Part shown: positions 43,226 to 54,040 of the stretch, piece after piece
Layout: every line of letters begins with the position of its first letter
How positions within the stretch are numbered: position 1 is the stretch's first letter
Assembly (NCBI RefSeq): GCF_000143415.4
Contig: NW_003314272.1
Location: forward strand, 1,769,146-1,833,145
Origin: Selaginella moellendorffii
Taxonomy: Eukaryota > Streptophyta > Lycopodiopsida > Selaginellales > Selaginellaceae
DNA: 64,000 nt
Direction: 5' to 3'
The notes under the pieces: generated by a model
Databases searched by the model: none
What the model was told of the DNA's origin: nothing
The model's input: the letters and a program-made list of their open reading frames with translations, nothing else
Position numbers and translations under genes: made by a program

Positions 43226-45330
43226 TCACGCTTTCCTCGGCCTGATGCTTGCAATGCCGGTGACTTCGCGGCCAGTCACGAGAGCGTTCACTTCGTACGT
43301 CCCTTCGTACGTGTAGATTGGTTCCAGGTCACAGAATGCCTGTAGAACCAAAAGAGAATTTGTAAAGCCGAGAAAAAAGAGAGAGGGAACACCTTGGCAA
43401 CGAGGAAATCCACCAAGATTCCATTGCCCCCCAGAAGTTCTCGTCCAAGCGCCACAGTCTCACGCGCCCTCTTCGTGTTCCAAGACTGTGGAAGGCATTC
43501 TAACGTCAGAAAGAAGGAACGTTTCAAAGGCAAAGACGTGCGCGTACCTTGGCAAGACTGGCTTGGCCTGGCGTCATCTTGCCGCTATCGTAGAGCTTGC
43601 ACAGCCGCCATCCCACAAGCGCCATGGCCTGGATGTTCCCGAGCATCTGGACAAGCTTCTCCTGGTTTATCTGGAGAGAAGCCAGTGGAGCTCCGAATTG
43701 CTTCCTCTCGAGCAAGTACCTTTTTTAAGTGCAAAACACAGCACAAGCGAATCGTAAGGAACAATGCGTTAGATCACTGGATGGCGAGAAACAAGCCAAA
43801 AACTCTACTCCAAATAAGCGAAAACGAAGAATACCTGTGGCACATATCATAGACTCCCATTGTCACGCCGATTGGTTGCCATGCTACCATGATCCGGGAG
43901 ATTGCAAGAACCTTTTGAGTGGAACGATCAGCATTAAAAACATCTTTGTCTTTCGAGAAATTCTGTGTCACCTTATTTGTGTCCGCGAACGAGTTTATGC
44001 CGGGGAGACGATCGTCGTCCGGGATGAACGCGTCCTTGAGGACAATGTCCCCGTTTTGGACGATCCTCAGCCCGATTTTGTTCTCGATCTTTGTTGCACG
44101 ATAGCCTGGAGTTCCCTTTCTTACAATGAAACTGTATAAACAACGTGTTATGGTGCTAAAAAACAAGAGCGATTTTTCTACCCGTTGATCTGATTCGTCT
44201 CCGTATTCCGTGCAAAAATGACAGCAACATCTGCAAATGTACTGTTTCCAATCCATCTCTTCTGACCATTTAGTATCCAGCCTCCCTTAGCCTGAGATAA
44301 CATACACCAATATTAATTCTTAAAACAAACATTATGTCGTGAACCTTTGTTGCGGTAGTGCTCAGAGAGCTCGCATCACTACCGTAATCGGGCTCTGTCA
44401 ATGCCTGCACCATTTGTAAAAAACTCTCACGCCAAATTCAATCAAAGACGCAGTGCTATTACCCAGCAAGCGATGGTGTCGAGCTTGGCGAGCTGGGGGA
44501 GATACTTTTGCTTTTGTTGCTCGCTTCCACACATTGCTACGAAAACCAAAAATATAAAGTTTGCATAAGCACAAAGAAGAAGAACACCGTACCGATAGTT
44601 AGCATTGCCAATGAGGAATGAACAAGAATAAATGTAGAGCAGCTTGCATCGACCCTTGCAACTTCGGCAGCAGCGATAGCACTTCCCAGTATAGACAATC
44701 CCGGACAGCCATATCCCTGCGTTCGAGATTTGTCTATCGTTGATTATCTCTTGTGTCTTTTTTTTTTTTAAGCATCGCGAACCTGGATTGTACCTCCAGC
44801 GATATTGAGACTCGCCATCTTGGGAACGATTTCGAAAGGAAACTCCGCTTTCTCCCAGTACTGAAAGTAACACAAGAAACACAAAGAAACGATGAACAAA
44901 AGCTCCAGCTTTCAAGGAAAGAAGTAACCTCTGCCATGATCGGTGCGACTTCTTTCTCCATGACGGTTCTCACCCTCATCCGCAGATCTTGATCCTCCTT
45001 GGAGAGAAGGTCATGGAGCTGGAAGTAATCAGAGACTGGAAAGAATTTTAGCTGCTCCAATGCACAAAAGAAAGAACGAAAAAATCTACTCACAGACCTA
45101 AAGGAGGGAAGCTGGATGCTGGAGTGGCCTGGGGGAATGCCCGCGATAAATCCAGCGCAGGCAATCCAACGCTCATGGTCTCCGTCATCATCAATCCTGC
45201 GCGCCAAGCATCAATCGGGCAAGCGAAAACTTCCCATACCTTGGTCGGCATTCTTTTCTTCTGATGCCTCCAGCTGTTTGCCAATCCTCGCAATTCTGCG
45301 CTGAGCCCTGCCACTAGAACCGCGCTCCAT
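43226..45330 (-). CDS. Short-chain acyl-CoA oxidase, ACX4 type
   Basis: Thirteen exons in transcription order: 45330-45240, 45196-45098, 45035-44929, 44860-44783, 44716-44593, 44536-44463, 44404-44345, 44291-44182, 44131-43972, 43911-43835, 43719-43548, 43485-43393 and 43339-43226 (452 aa). Blocks match ACX4 over the full length: [82 protein letters not shown], and the catalytic-Glu region [20 protein letters not shown]. It oxidises short-chain acyl-CoA in peroxisomal beta-oxidation, passing electrons to O2. The C-terminus is SIRPRKA, without the SRL-type PTS1 of Arabidopsis ACX4. The N-terminal extension instead contains RIARIGKQL at residues 12-20, a full match to the PTS2 consensus. Confidence 0.92.
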
Positions 45331-46522
45331 GATCTATGTATCGATCGATCTAGCGATTCCGCCAAGCGCAACAGAACCCCACGCAATGATATATGAAAAC
45401 TCCTGCAGACATTCTATTTCCAGCCAGGGACTGGAACGGAATCGAACTCTTTACCTGAAGGACTTATAAGAATATACAGTAATTTCCAATGGACATTTAA
45501 AAAGCTAAGAATGTTGCATGACACTGAACGAGTTGATATGTCCTGTTATGAAATGAAGCAGACATTGGACAATCAATAACAATCCCGTGGCAAGCTACTT
45601 CAGAATTTCACTGTGGACTATTTAGCATGGAAACAATGCGGATTTAGGGTTTAAAAGGGTATAATGGCACATGACAATTGTCATTCCATTTCTACTAATT
45701 GTCTCAATAGCACATGTTTCTCTTCCAGTGGGTTGTAGTAGCTCTTTGACAACAACTTGATTTATCCATAGTCACTTCATCTGACCTTTGTGTCTAAATA
45801 CTTCCTAAAGGTTATGGAGATCATGGTAAAATAACTTTTAGAATAAGAAATTGAACTTTAAACCACCCTACAGGAATGCGGTATAGATATGCAATTTGAA
45901 CATAGACTTTTGGACTTTGTCAACTTTCTCTTTTATTCATTACTAGTATGTGATATCACTGCCATCAGCTTTTCTATTTATCCAACTTGAATTTGATCAA
46001 AGTGAGTTTTAAATTTAAAGTTAGGTAAGGAAGAAGAACTTAATGTTGCAATATATACTGGTGCGCATTTGTGGGAGTGGACAGGTATAAAACTTGGAAC
46101 AATGCTGGTGGAGGTTGTAGTACTTGGGCAAGTCTTTTGCTGAGATGTTTCATATGCCATCACCATCAAAGGTTATTATAAATGTCTGTATTAGTTTTAA
46201 CATGTTCATATTTAATATTGTCCTTAATATAGATGGTGTTTATATTTGTGGAGGTGGAGGCATATTAGTTTTTATGGGAAATGTAATGTAAGGATAATGG
46301 ATAAGTTAGGCAGACCAACTTGAGATATTATTTAATTTTTCATTGAGTGTATTTATTTTTATTTTATGTTTAACTTGGTTTAAGCCTAAGCTCCATCAAC
46401 AGTTTCAAGAGGCAGATTAAAACAAGATACTACTAAATTATCCCAGGCAAGAAAATATCCGTTAAGTTAAGAAATATTCCAGAACATACTTAATATTCTA
46501 AGTATATTCTTTACAAAAACTT
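45331..46522. other. AT-rich intergenic region
   Basis: About 1.2 kb of AT-rich sequence. The right end of the ACX4 promoter is at the left, and the 3' flank of the coiled-coil gene is at the right. I see no gene, tRNA or clear transposon end. The base composition resembles the decayed zone at 9.6-10.6 kb, so an old element is possible. Confidence 0.45.
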
Positions 46523-48046
46523 TCATTGGCCTCCTCCCAACTGCCGGACACGAAAATATCCCAGAACTCCAGCAGCCACAAGCGCTCCGGTCGAGACCAG
46601 CGCCGCGGGAAGAGCAAACCTCGCCACGCTCGACCGGCACTCCAGCAATTCCCTGGCCTTGCTAAGCTCCGATCGCAGCTGCCACACCTTCTTCTCGCTC
46701 GACAGAGCCTCCTCCTTGACTTTGCCCAGCGAGCTCTCCAGCCCCTCGATCTTCTGCTTGAGGCTCAGCACCTCCGCCTTGGCCGTCACCTCGGCCTTGG
46801 CGGACAACGAGCTCAGCTGCCTGAGCTCCGCCTCCACGCCCGTCTTGGCCTCCTCCACCCGGACCTTCTCCCTCATGATCGACGACACTTGATCCTCGAG
46901 CATCCTCCGCTGCCCCTGCTCCTTCTGCGTGATGTCTTGCATCTTCTGGATCGTCGACAACGCCTGCTTCACCTCCTCCTCGAGCGAGAGCTTCCGGGTG
47001 TTGAGCCCGACCACCTGTTCCTGGAGAGCCACCCGGAGCTCCCTCTCCCTCTGGAGCTCCGCGGCCAGGGACTCGTGCTCCGACGAGCACTTTTGGAGCC
47101 CACACACCTGCGCCTCGAGCTGCCGGATGCTCGAGGCCAGCGCGTGGTTCTTCGTCTCCAGCTCGACCTCGCGTCGGGACGCCGCTGCCAGCTTCTCTTC
47201 CAGCGACAGGAGGCTGGTCTTGAAAGCCTGGTCTTGAGCTCGCATAGATTCCGCTAGCTCCTTTGCGCCGCTCGCCTCCGCTTCCAAGCCTTTGATCTCC
47301 AGCAGTAGCTTCTCCCGCTCCTGGAGCAGCGCCTCCCTGGACGAAGCTATCGCCTTTAAGTCGTCGTCCAGCCCCGCCTTGATTGCCAAGAGCCCGGCGT
47401 TGGAGTCCCGGAGAATCTCACAGTCGCCTGCCAACTTTCTAACCTCGGCGTCGAGCAGCGCAACTTTCTCCTTGGCCGCTGCCGCCGCCGACTCGGCGTC
47501 GTCCACCTTCTTGGAGAGCTCCGAGACGTTGCTGGCGGCCACCGCGAGAGCATCCTCCAATCTCCCCTTCTCCGCCGCCATAGCCAGCTTCTCCTGGCTC
47601 AGCCCCGCCTTGTCCAGCTCCAGGGCCGAGACCTGCCTCCTCGCAGCCTCGATCTCCTCCAGCACCTCCCTCTTCTTCTCATCGGTCTCCCGGGCGATCG
47701 AATCCAGCTTCGCGGCGTCGTCCCTCACCTGTTCCTCCAGCTTCCTCACGCTCCGCGCCACGGCCTCGTTCTCCCGCTTGAGCGCCGCAATCTCCCCGGA
47801 CAGCTCCTCGTTCTCGCGAGCCAGCCTCGCGATGCTCGCCTCCTTCTCATTGCCGCCGCCATCACGGGGTGACGATGCTACATTGCTCGCGCTGCCGGGC
47901 GAGGACGCCGCCTCTCCCTCGGACAAGAAATCGTCTACCTGGTGATGGCCATTGCTGCCGCAGTCGAGCTCCATCGTCGGCGGCAAGCCCTTGGCGGACT
48001 TATCCTCCTCCGCCTCGATCATCGCATCCTCCTCCTGGCTGGGCAT
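46523..48046 (-). CDS. Tail-anchored coiled-coil protein, PMD-like
   Basis: A single exon of 507 aa from the first ATG (MPSQEEDAM). About 60 acidic and Ser-rich residues are followed by roughly 390 residues of near-continuous heptad coiled coil (for example ARLARENEELSGEIAALKRE, KLEEQVRDDAAKLDSIARET). One hydrophobic segment follows close to the C-terminus (FALPAALVSTGALVAAGVLGYF), with a short RVRQLGGGQ tail. This architecture is that of the peroxisomal and mitochondrial division factors PMD1/PMD2, which tether to organelle outer membranes and affect their proliferation. The protein is longer than Arabidopsis PMD1, and coiled coils give weak homology signals, so the assignment rests on layout. 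Confidence 0.6.
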   Translation of the reverse strand: MPSQEEDAMIEAEEDKSAKGLPPTMELDCGSNGHHQVDDFLSEGEAASSPGSASNVASSPRDGGGNEKEASIARLARENEELSGEIAALKRENEAVARSVRKLEEQVRDDAAKLDSIARETDEKKREVLEEIEAARRQVSALELDKAGLSQEKLAMAAEKGRLEDALAVAASNVSELSKKVDDAESAAAAAKEKVALLDAEVRKLAGDCEILRDSNAGLLAIKAGLDDDLKAIASSREALLQEREKLLLEIKGLEAEASGAKELAESMRAQDQAFKTSLLSLEEKLAAASRREVELETKNHALASSIRQLEAQVCGLQKCSSEHESLAAELQRERELRVALQEQVVGLNTRKLSLEEEVKQALSTIQKMQDITQKEQGQRRMLEDQVSSIMREKVRVEEAKTGVEAELRQLSSLSAKAEVTAKAEVLSLKQKIEGLESSLGKVKEEALSSEKKVWQLRSELSKARELLECRSSVARFALPAALVSTGALVAAGVLGYFRVRQLGGGQ

Positions 48047-48203
48047 GCCCAAGAACCCTAAAGAAACAAAGAACAAATGGCGCTAGAAGCGGCGGCGACC
48101 TTTAAGCTCCTCCACAACACACCAGGGTAACGGCGGTGATAACGACGCCGTTTACGTACATCGCGCTGCCGTACAAGGTGAGGATATTCCCTGAGATTCG
48201 GCC

Positions 48204-49213
48204 TTAGTGGAAACTTTGGAGCTCTTCGTAGAATAGTTCCATGGGATGATTGCCCTCGTCCTCTTGCTCTTCTTGTTCTTGTTCTTCGTCCTCCTCTTCG
48301 AGCCAGTCTCCATAAACCGTGGAGATGGCGTCGCCGCTAGGACCCCTCCAGACTTTCGAGCTCGGTGGTGCTTGAGTTGCGACTAGCGGAGGCTTTTGCT
48401 GCTGGATCCGGCTTTGCTGCTGCTGGCTCTGGCTTTGATTTTGCTGTGTTTGATGGTGGTGTTGCAGCTGCTGCTGGAAAAGATTGCTCGTCAGCGAAGG
48501 ATTGGCTTCCGAGGTGTCCGAGTATGAGGAAGACTGGGCCTTGGAGTCCATTTGCGCTGGAAGAGACTCTCCTCCACCACCATACTTCTGGAGTTCTGCG
48601 ACGAACCGAAAACCCAAAACTTTGCTCCAGCGGAGACAAAAAAAAAGCCAGCTTCTTCTTACCAGCGATTCCATGAGCGAAATGGCACTTGTCTCCAAAC
48701 GGACACGATCCCGTCGTCTCCCACTTGTTGCAAAGCCGCGTTTTCCAGTTCAGCGGCTTCGCAGTGCTCGCGTTGCTGATCGCAGTGGTAGCGGCGGGTT
48801 TCACAGCCGGATCCTCGTGGCTAAAGATGCACCTACAGAGAAACCAAGCACAGATCTAAGTGATCAATCAATCGAGACGAAAGAGCAAACGAAAACTTTG
48901 AGAGAATACCTCACCTCTCACCGTAAGGACAAACTCCCTCCGCGAAAAATCTCTTGCACGGCCGGAGCTTCGCCGCATTGCCGCCGCCGTCCGCGACCAC
49001 GGGAGGATTGACGAACTCCTCCCATCCGGGCGGCGGCTTCCGGAGCTCCTCCATTCCATGCGCGAAGTTGCAATTCGTGATGTAGGGGCAAGTCCCCGCC
49101 CGGAATCTAGAGCACAGCTTCGTCTTGAAAAATATAGTTCCTGTACTCATCCTCTTACCGCCATTGCCGCCGAGCATCCTGGCAGCGCCAGCCGCGCGCT
49201 CCTGCGCTTCCAT
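48204..49213 (-). CDS. CCCH zinc-finger protein, three fingers
   Basis: Exons in transcription order are 49213-48915, 48832-48663 and 48595-48204 (286 aa). Three C-x8-C-x5-C-x3-H type fingers are present: [41 protein letters not shown] with its closing SH, and [20 protein letters not shown] with its closing AH. The second finger is split by an intron inside the Arg codon of GERC. The C-terminal part is Gln/His-rich and then acidic. Plant relatives with this layout bind RNA and act in post-transcriptional control. The gene starts 117 bp from the divergent NUP35 gene. Confidence 0.88.
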
Positions 49214-49330
49214 TGCTACTACCTCTCAAGAACCCTAAATCTCGGAACCAATCGCAGCCGTTAATTCAAAACCACGCCACGAGATCCTGGCCGTTGGTCT
49301 CTAGGGCTTTGGGTTTTCTTGAAATATTCC
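49214..49330. promoter_or_regulatory. Minimal divergent promoter, CCCH and NUP35
   Basis: 117 bp lie between start codons. A GAACCCTAAATC box near 49230 faces the CCCH gene and a CTAGGGCTTTGGG box near 49303 faces NUP35. No TATA box is evident for either side. Confidence 0.5.
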
Positions 49331-50550
49331 ATGGCAGCAGCTGGCTATGGCGGAGGAGGAACGATGCAGCAGCGGCGTGGCGTGGCGGGCAGGTACCAAT
49401 CTCTCTTCTACAGAGACTTGAATCTCGCCGCCGCCGGCACTCGCGCTTCCGGGGCGCAATCCTCCTCGTCTGGAGCGGCGGGATCTTCCTCCTGGCGCGA
49501 CAATGTAGGCGGCGGCGCGGATCCACCGCCTCCGCCCTGCTTCACGCTCGAGGACCGCATCGATCGCACCCCGTCGGAGACACTGCTGCCCCCTCCCGCC
49601 GCCGGCGAGTATCGCTCCCCGGATGGATTGGCTTCCAGATTCTCGGACAGCAAATCGCCTCTCAAGACTCCGCAATCCGGGGCGTCGAGAAGAAGCGGCG
49701 GATTGTTTGGAGATTTCCAATCCCCCGGGTTCGCTCCTCCATCCTCCTCGCCGCCCTCGGCGTGGTGGTCTTCTTCGGCGGCTATGAGGGATTGGAGCGG
49801 CCATAGCGATGGCGAGCGAGAGAACTTACATACTGGCACCACTGGGATCCATCACCACCATCTCCATCACCAGGCCGAGCCACAGTCCGGGCTCCTCACG
49901 CTCCCGGCTCCTCGCCAGATCATTCGTCCGAATATCCAGAGAAGCGCTGCGTTGCCCGACGCTGGGGAAGAAGGAGACGAATGGGTGACAATCTATGGGT
50001 ACGTATAGAACACTTCCATCTCTTTGGCTTTGTTCTTGTTCTTACTGCTATCTCGTTGTAGTTTTCCCGGAGAGGACACCAACTTAGTTCTTCGAGAGTT
50101 CGAGAAATGCGGTCCAATTATCAAGCAAGTTGCCGGCCCCGCGACTTCCAACTGGCTCCATATCCAGTACCAGGTCTGTCGATTCAACTCTAGACGCTCT
50201 TTCTTCTTCTCGTGATGATTTTATTTTTTTCCTGTTCTTCCTTCCAGTCTCGGCAGGACGCACAAAAGGCGCTGGCGAAGAATGGAATGCAGCTCTATGG
50301 AGCGCTGATAATCGGTGTCAAGCCCGTTGATCCGTTGCAAAGGCAAGCGTTGATGGACAAGGCCCAGAGGAGCTCGGGGCTTTCGGTGCCACACCCAAAG
50401 GCCTCGGCCAAAGGAATGGCGTCCGCTCAAACAGCTGCTCGACCGTATTACCTCCACTCGGACTCGTCGCTTGCTCGACCAGCTTCGACCATCGCATCGC
50501 CCACGAAATCGCTACTGTCTAAGGTGGTGGATCTGGTGTTTGGGTTTTGA
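49331..50550 (+). CDS. Nucleoporin NUP35 (MPPN/RRM_NUP35 domain)
   Basis: Three exons (49331-49998, 50062-50173, 50248-50550), 360 aa. A long Ser/Pro/Gly-rich N-terminus with FYRDLNLAAAGTRASGAQ is followed by the NUP35-type RRM: DEWVTIYGFPGEDTNLVLRE, FEKCGPIIKQV, NWLHIQYQSRQDAQKALAKN and ALIIGVKPVD. The very C-terminus, SLLSKVVDLVFGF, is an amphipathic helix, as in Nup53/NUP35 proteins that contact the nuclear envelope membrane. It is part of the inner ring of the nuclear pore. The stop is 33 bp from the stop of the convergent ABCD gene. Confidence 0.9.
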
Positions 50551-50583
50551 CTCGTCGCTTTTATTTGTGAGTGAGGCGAAAGC

Positions 50584-53500
50584 TCAGCTATCTTCGGCAG
50601 CTTTAGCTTTCAGGACCTCGTATCTCCAGCCATAGCCCGATTGGCTGCCATCTAAGTAGAGGACTGCGGTGTGGTACCTGGAGAACAGGCATTGTGATTT
50701 TTAAACTCAAAAAGAGAACTTGATGAACTTGACGTGTGTGGGGACTTACTTCATCAATGCGGGTCGATGAGCGATCGAGAGCATTGTTATGCCTCTCTCG
50801 TGTAATTGCCTGTAGAGCTTCTCTTCACCATCGGCGCTCACGGCGGACGTGCACTCGTCCAATACAGCAAACCTGCATGAATTTCAATTGGAAGGGCTAA
50901 TTTATAGAGAGCTGCTTACTTGGGGTTGTGGAAAAGCAGCCGGGCAACTGCAAGGCGTTGCTTCTCTCCTCCAGACAGTGTCTCCTCCCAGTTCTAAGTG
51001 ACATATACAAGTTTTAGTTCTTCCAAACGGCTGCTTCTAAAAGAACAAAGACGAACCTGGTTCTGGTCCAAGCCATCTCCACGGTGAACCAAGTAGCCAA
51101 CCTCCGTTGCATTTAGTGCCTCCAAAACACGAGCATCGTCTGGATGCCTGTCATTCTTGACGGTGCGGCAGCCTTGGGACCAAGACTTCTTGTCGGATTT
51201 ACGTGTCAGCGTCAGGGGTAATGCTGGATATCGAACTTGATCTCTCAGTGTACCACGCACGAGGTATGGCCTCTGCAAAAATCCAATTTTTTTAGTACGA
51301 TACACATGAGATTTTAAAAATGTGCACATACTTGTGAGAGGTAAAAAACGCCTCCACCTCGTGGCGGTCTCGTTATTGTGCCATTTTGGAGAGGCCAGAG
51401 CTCAGCCAGCACGCGAAAAATTGATGACTTTCCACTGCCGACACGAGATTATCAAAATGAAACGGTTTCCTAAGTGCTAACCTTCCATTTGGACCCATAA
51501 TTATGATAGAGTGACCTGGTAGCAGCTCAAAGCTCAAATCCCGAACCAATGGAGTGCCATCAGGTGCTGAGATGGTGACGTTCCTGAACCTGAAACCGCA
51601 AGCATTAGCATTTCCAAACAAAAATGCTCAATTACTTTATGCTATCTCCATAAAGAAGGCGGGGTGGATTTTGAACAGATGATTCTTGCTCAAAATGCCA
51701 TGACAATCGCCTTATGTGGCTTGCACGAAGTCGGCCTTCTCTTGTGCTCAGTTGTTTTACCTGCAAGAATAGCGCGGTTGTAGTGAATTTTAATGAACAA
51801 ACATACCGATTCCAGGAGCTCAGAGACACGGGAGGAATGTCCAGCAAGTGCCGTGACTCTCTTATAAACTAGGACCAGCTGGCCTATTGCATTTGATGTG
51901 CTCTGTAAAAGGGAGATTGAAGGAGCATAAAAGTGGGAACTTAAGCATTACATACCACCATCAAACGCAATGACCTTATGTAATCGCCACTTGCTATTGT
52001 CGCATCATGTCTCTGCGAGAAAACCAGTGATGGATATGAGAACCGGGTATCGAAACAGATGAACACACCTGCTTGCTGTAATAGAAAGGAGCAGCATATA
52101 CGCAAATTCCCACAATAGATGCAGCATATTTGATGAGATAACCATCAGCAACCTAGTATGGTGAACCAGCCTGTTAGAAATAATAGAAGCATTAACAAAA
52201 AACAGAAGGCAAAGACCAGGGTAGTCCTCGAATCGATTCCGACGGGTCAGGATTTACCTGCTGAATAAATCTTTGAAATGCTGACAATCGAGAGTGACGT
52301 ATCAGCCGGTAAAGATGGTCATTCAAAATCATGCGCTCCGTATCTCCGCCAGGAGGGTCATTGAAAGCTATAGCTTCGGCATTCGCAACTATCCTAAAAG
52401 ATCAGTACACTTAAACCAATATTTCGAAAACGAAAAAGCGACGGACCTTTGATGCGCGTTCCTAAAGTTTCCGCTCAAAGCAGCCTCTTGTGCTGTCATA
52501 AGAGCAAGAGGAGGACTTACACTCCGCAAGAAGGTTGAGCAAAACAGAAAGTACGCATAAAGTAGAAATTGCCCCTTGTACCTGAACAAACCTACCGGAT
52601 TAATCAAAGAAAACATCGTAGCTTCACTTACCCAATGGTCTTCGCAAGGGAACGCGTAAAGACGATGATATCCAACACAGGTTTGAACGTATACGAGTAA
52701 AGCTCACTAATAGCCACAGAAAACTTTGCAACATCTTCCGTGATGCGCTGCAGATCAAGAGAAGAAGATTGTGAGCAAAAAAATACAAAATCCATGAGCT
52801 AATTCACCTGGTCAGCGTTAGATAAACCCCTCAGTGTCGAAGCTACATAATACACGCGATTCGTCAAGTAGCACTGGTGCAAATGCTCTGCAAGACGTTG
52901 TTGAAACGCAAGACTGATGATTGTCTGTCGTACATCCAATAAGAAACCATTTTTCCTACTAAAATCACAAAGTTTGCGCTTTACCTGCATGTACTTTAGG
53001 CCACTGTTGACAATTGCTGCTGGAATCGCTACTCGAGCGAATCCCATTAAGTTAGTGCTGAACAGTGACCAATCCTGGGAAAGAAACAAAACCACGGAAA
53101 AAAACTTGAAATGGTGTTCTCGATGCAAGAAAACTTTACCTTGGAAATTACAGATTGGCCGGTCACGCCTTCGATGCTTGCCATTTGCTCTGACCAAGCA
53201 CGAAGAACCACGAAAGTCAAATTCGCAAGCCATTTTAATCTCAAGCACACCTGTTAAACGTGTTCTGCTGTATAGAAGTAACGTCTGGATCACAATGAAG
53301 AGCACCTCCCTGGACTTGATCGACGGGATGCAAATTCTCAAAATCTCGACAAGCCGCTTGGCAAAGAGGCCATCGACCGATACCTGGATCACAAACGAGC
53401 AATAATTCGAGCGAATGAGCTCCTGGATCAGCTCAAAACCTACGCGATCGATTCACCTTGGGGCGCCGGGACAGGAGCTGCATATTCTGCCTGGAAGTGG

Positions 53501-53639
53501 CGCTCTCGCACAACTCCCATTGCTCCTTCTGGAACGCCTTGATCCGCAACTGGAGCAGCTTGCTGCCGGCGACGATCGAGCCGCCGCAGAGCAGCGCCAC
53601 GCCCAGCGCGCGCTGCCGCTGCGTGCTCATGGCAGCCAT
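50584..53639 (-). CDS. Half-size peroxisomal-type ABCD transporter
   Basis: Eighteen exons close in frame at 679 aa. In transcription order: 53639-53457, 53383-53251, 53189-53140, 53074-52985, 52924-52808, 52747-52632, 52581-52447, 52393-52258, 52152-52069, 52012-51956, 51902-51807, 51760-51636, 51589-51482, 51434-51332, 51272-51057, 50993-50920, 50872-50750 and 50677-50584. The membrane domain has LRGLSNADQRITEDVAKFSV and TFLRSVSPPLALMTAQEAAL, typical of subfamily D. The ATPase has Walker A GPNGSGKSS (split by an intron inside its Ser codon), signature LSGGEKQRLAVARL and Walker B AVLDECTSA. ABCD half-transporters dimerise and bring fatty acyl-CoA or related substrates into peroxisomes. Which plant ABCD group it belongs to is open; Arabidopsis has the full-size ABCD1. 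Confidence 0.88.
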
Positions 53640-54040
53640 CCCAAGAAATCAAAGCCCTAGACGTGGGGCGTGCGTCATCGCAGCGCCCTAAAATCCAGTT
53701 CTATCTCTATCCATTCTCAAACTTTCTTGAAGAGGCGCTTTCCCAGAGTCCTCGAGTAAAAATGTGAGGTGGCGGCGCCACTTGGACGCGAGCTGCCGTG
53801 GCTTACTCACACGACGCCATGTGGACGCTCTCACGTAGAAGTAACTCAATGCAATCAAGCACGCCAAAGACTTTCGTTGCAACCAAAAAAAAAAAGAAAA
53901 ATCGAAGGGTGATTAAGAAAAAAAATTCCTGCGATGACACACAATCTTTGGAGAAAGATTGAGAACGAGAAGAGAGACAGCAAATCTGTAGAAGATAAAG
54001 AAAAAATCTATACACGAACGATACGAGGACTGTGGAGAGC
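53640..54040. other. Spacer between ABCD and TOM1-like genes
   Basis: Holds the ABCD upstream region, with AAGCCCTAGACG and GCGCCCTAAAATC boxes within 60 bp of its start codon, and the TOM1-like 3' flank with a poly-A run near 53886-53900. No gene is visible. Confidence 0.45.

Noticed and set aside
45420-45450. GGAATCGAACTC, resembling a tRNA T-arm on the minus strand
   Set aside because: No flanking stems, anticodon arm or acceptor pairing could be drawn.
46526-47945. Plus-strand frames of 102-243 codons rich in Leu or Ser
   Set aside because: Shadows of the GC-rich coiled-coil gene on the other strand.
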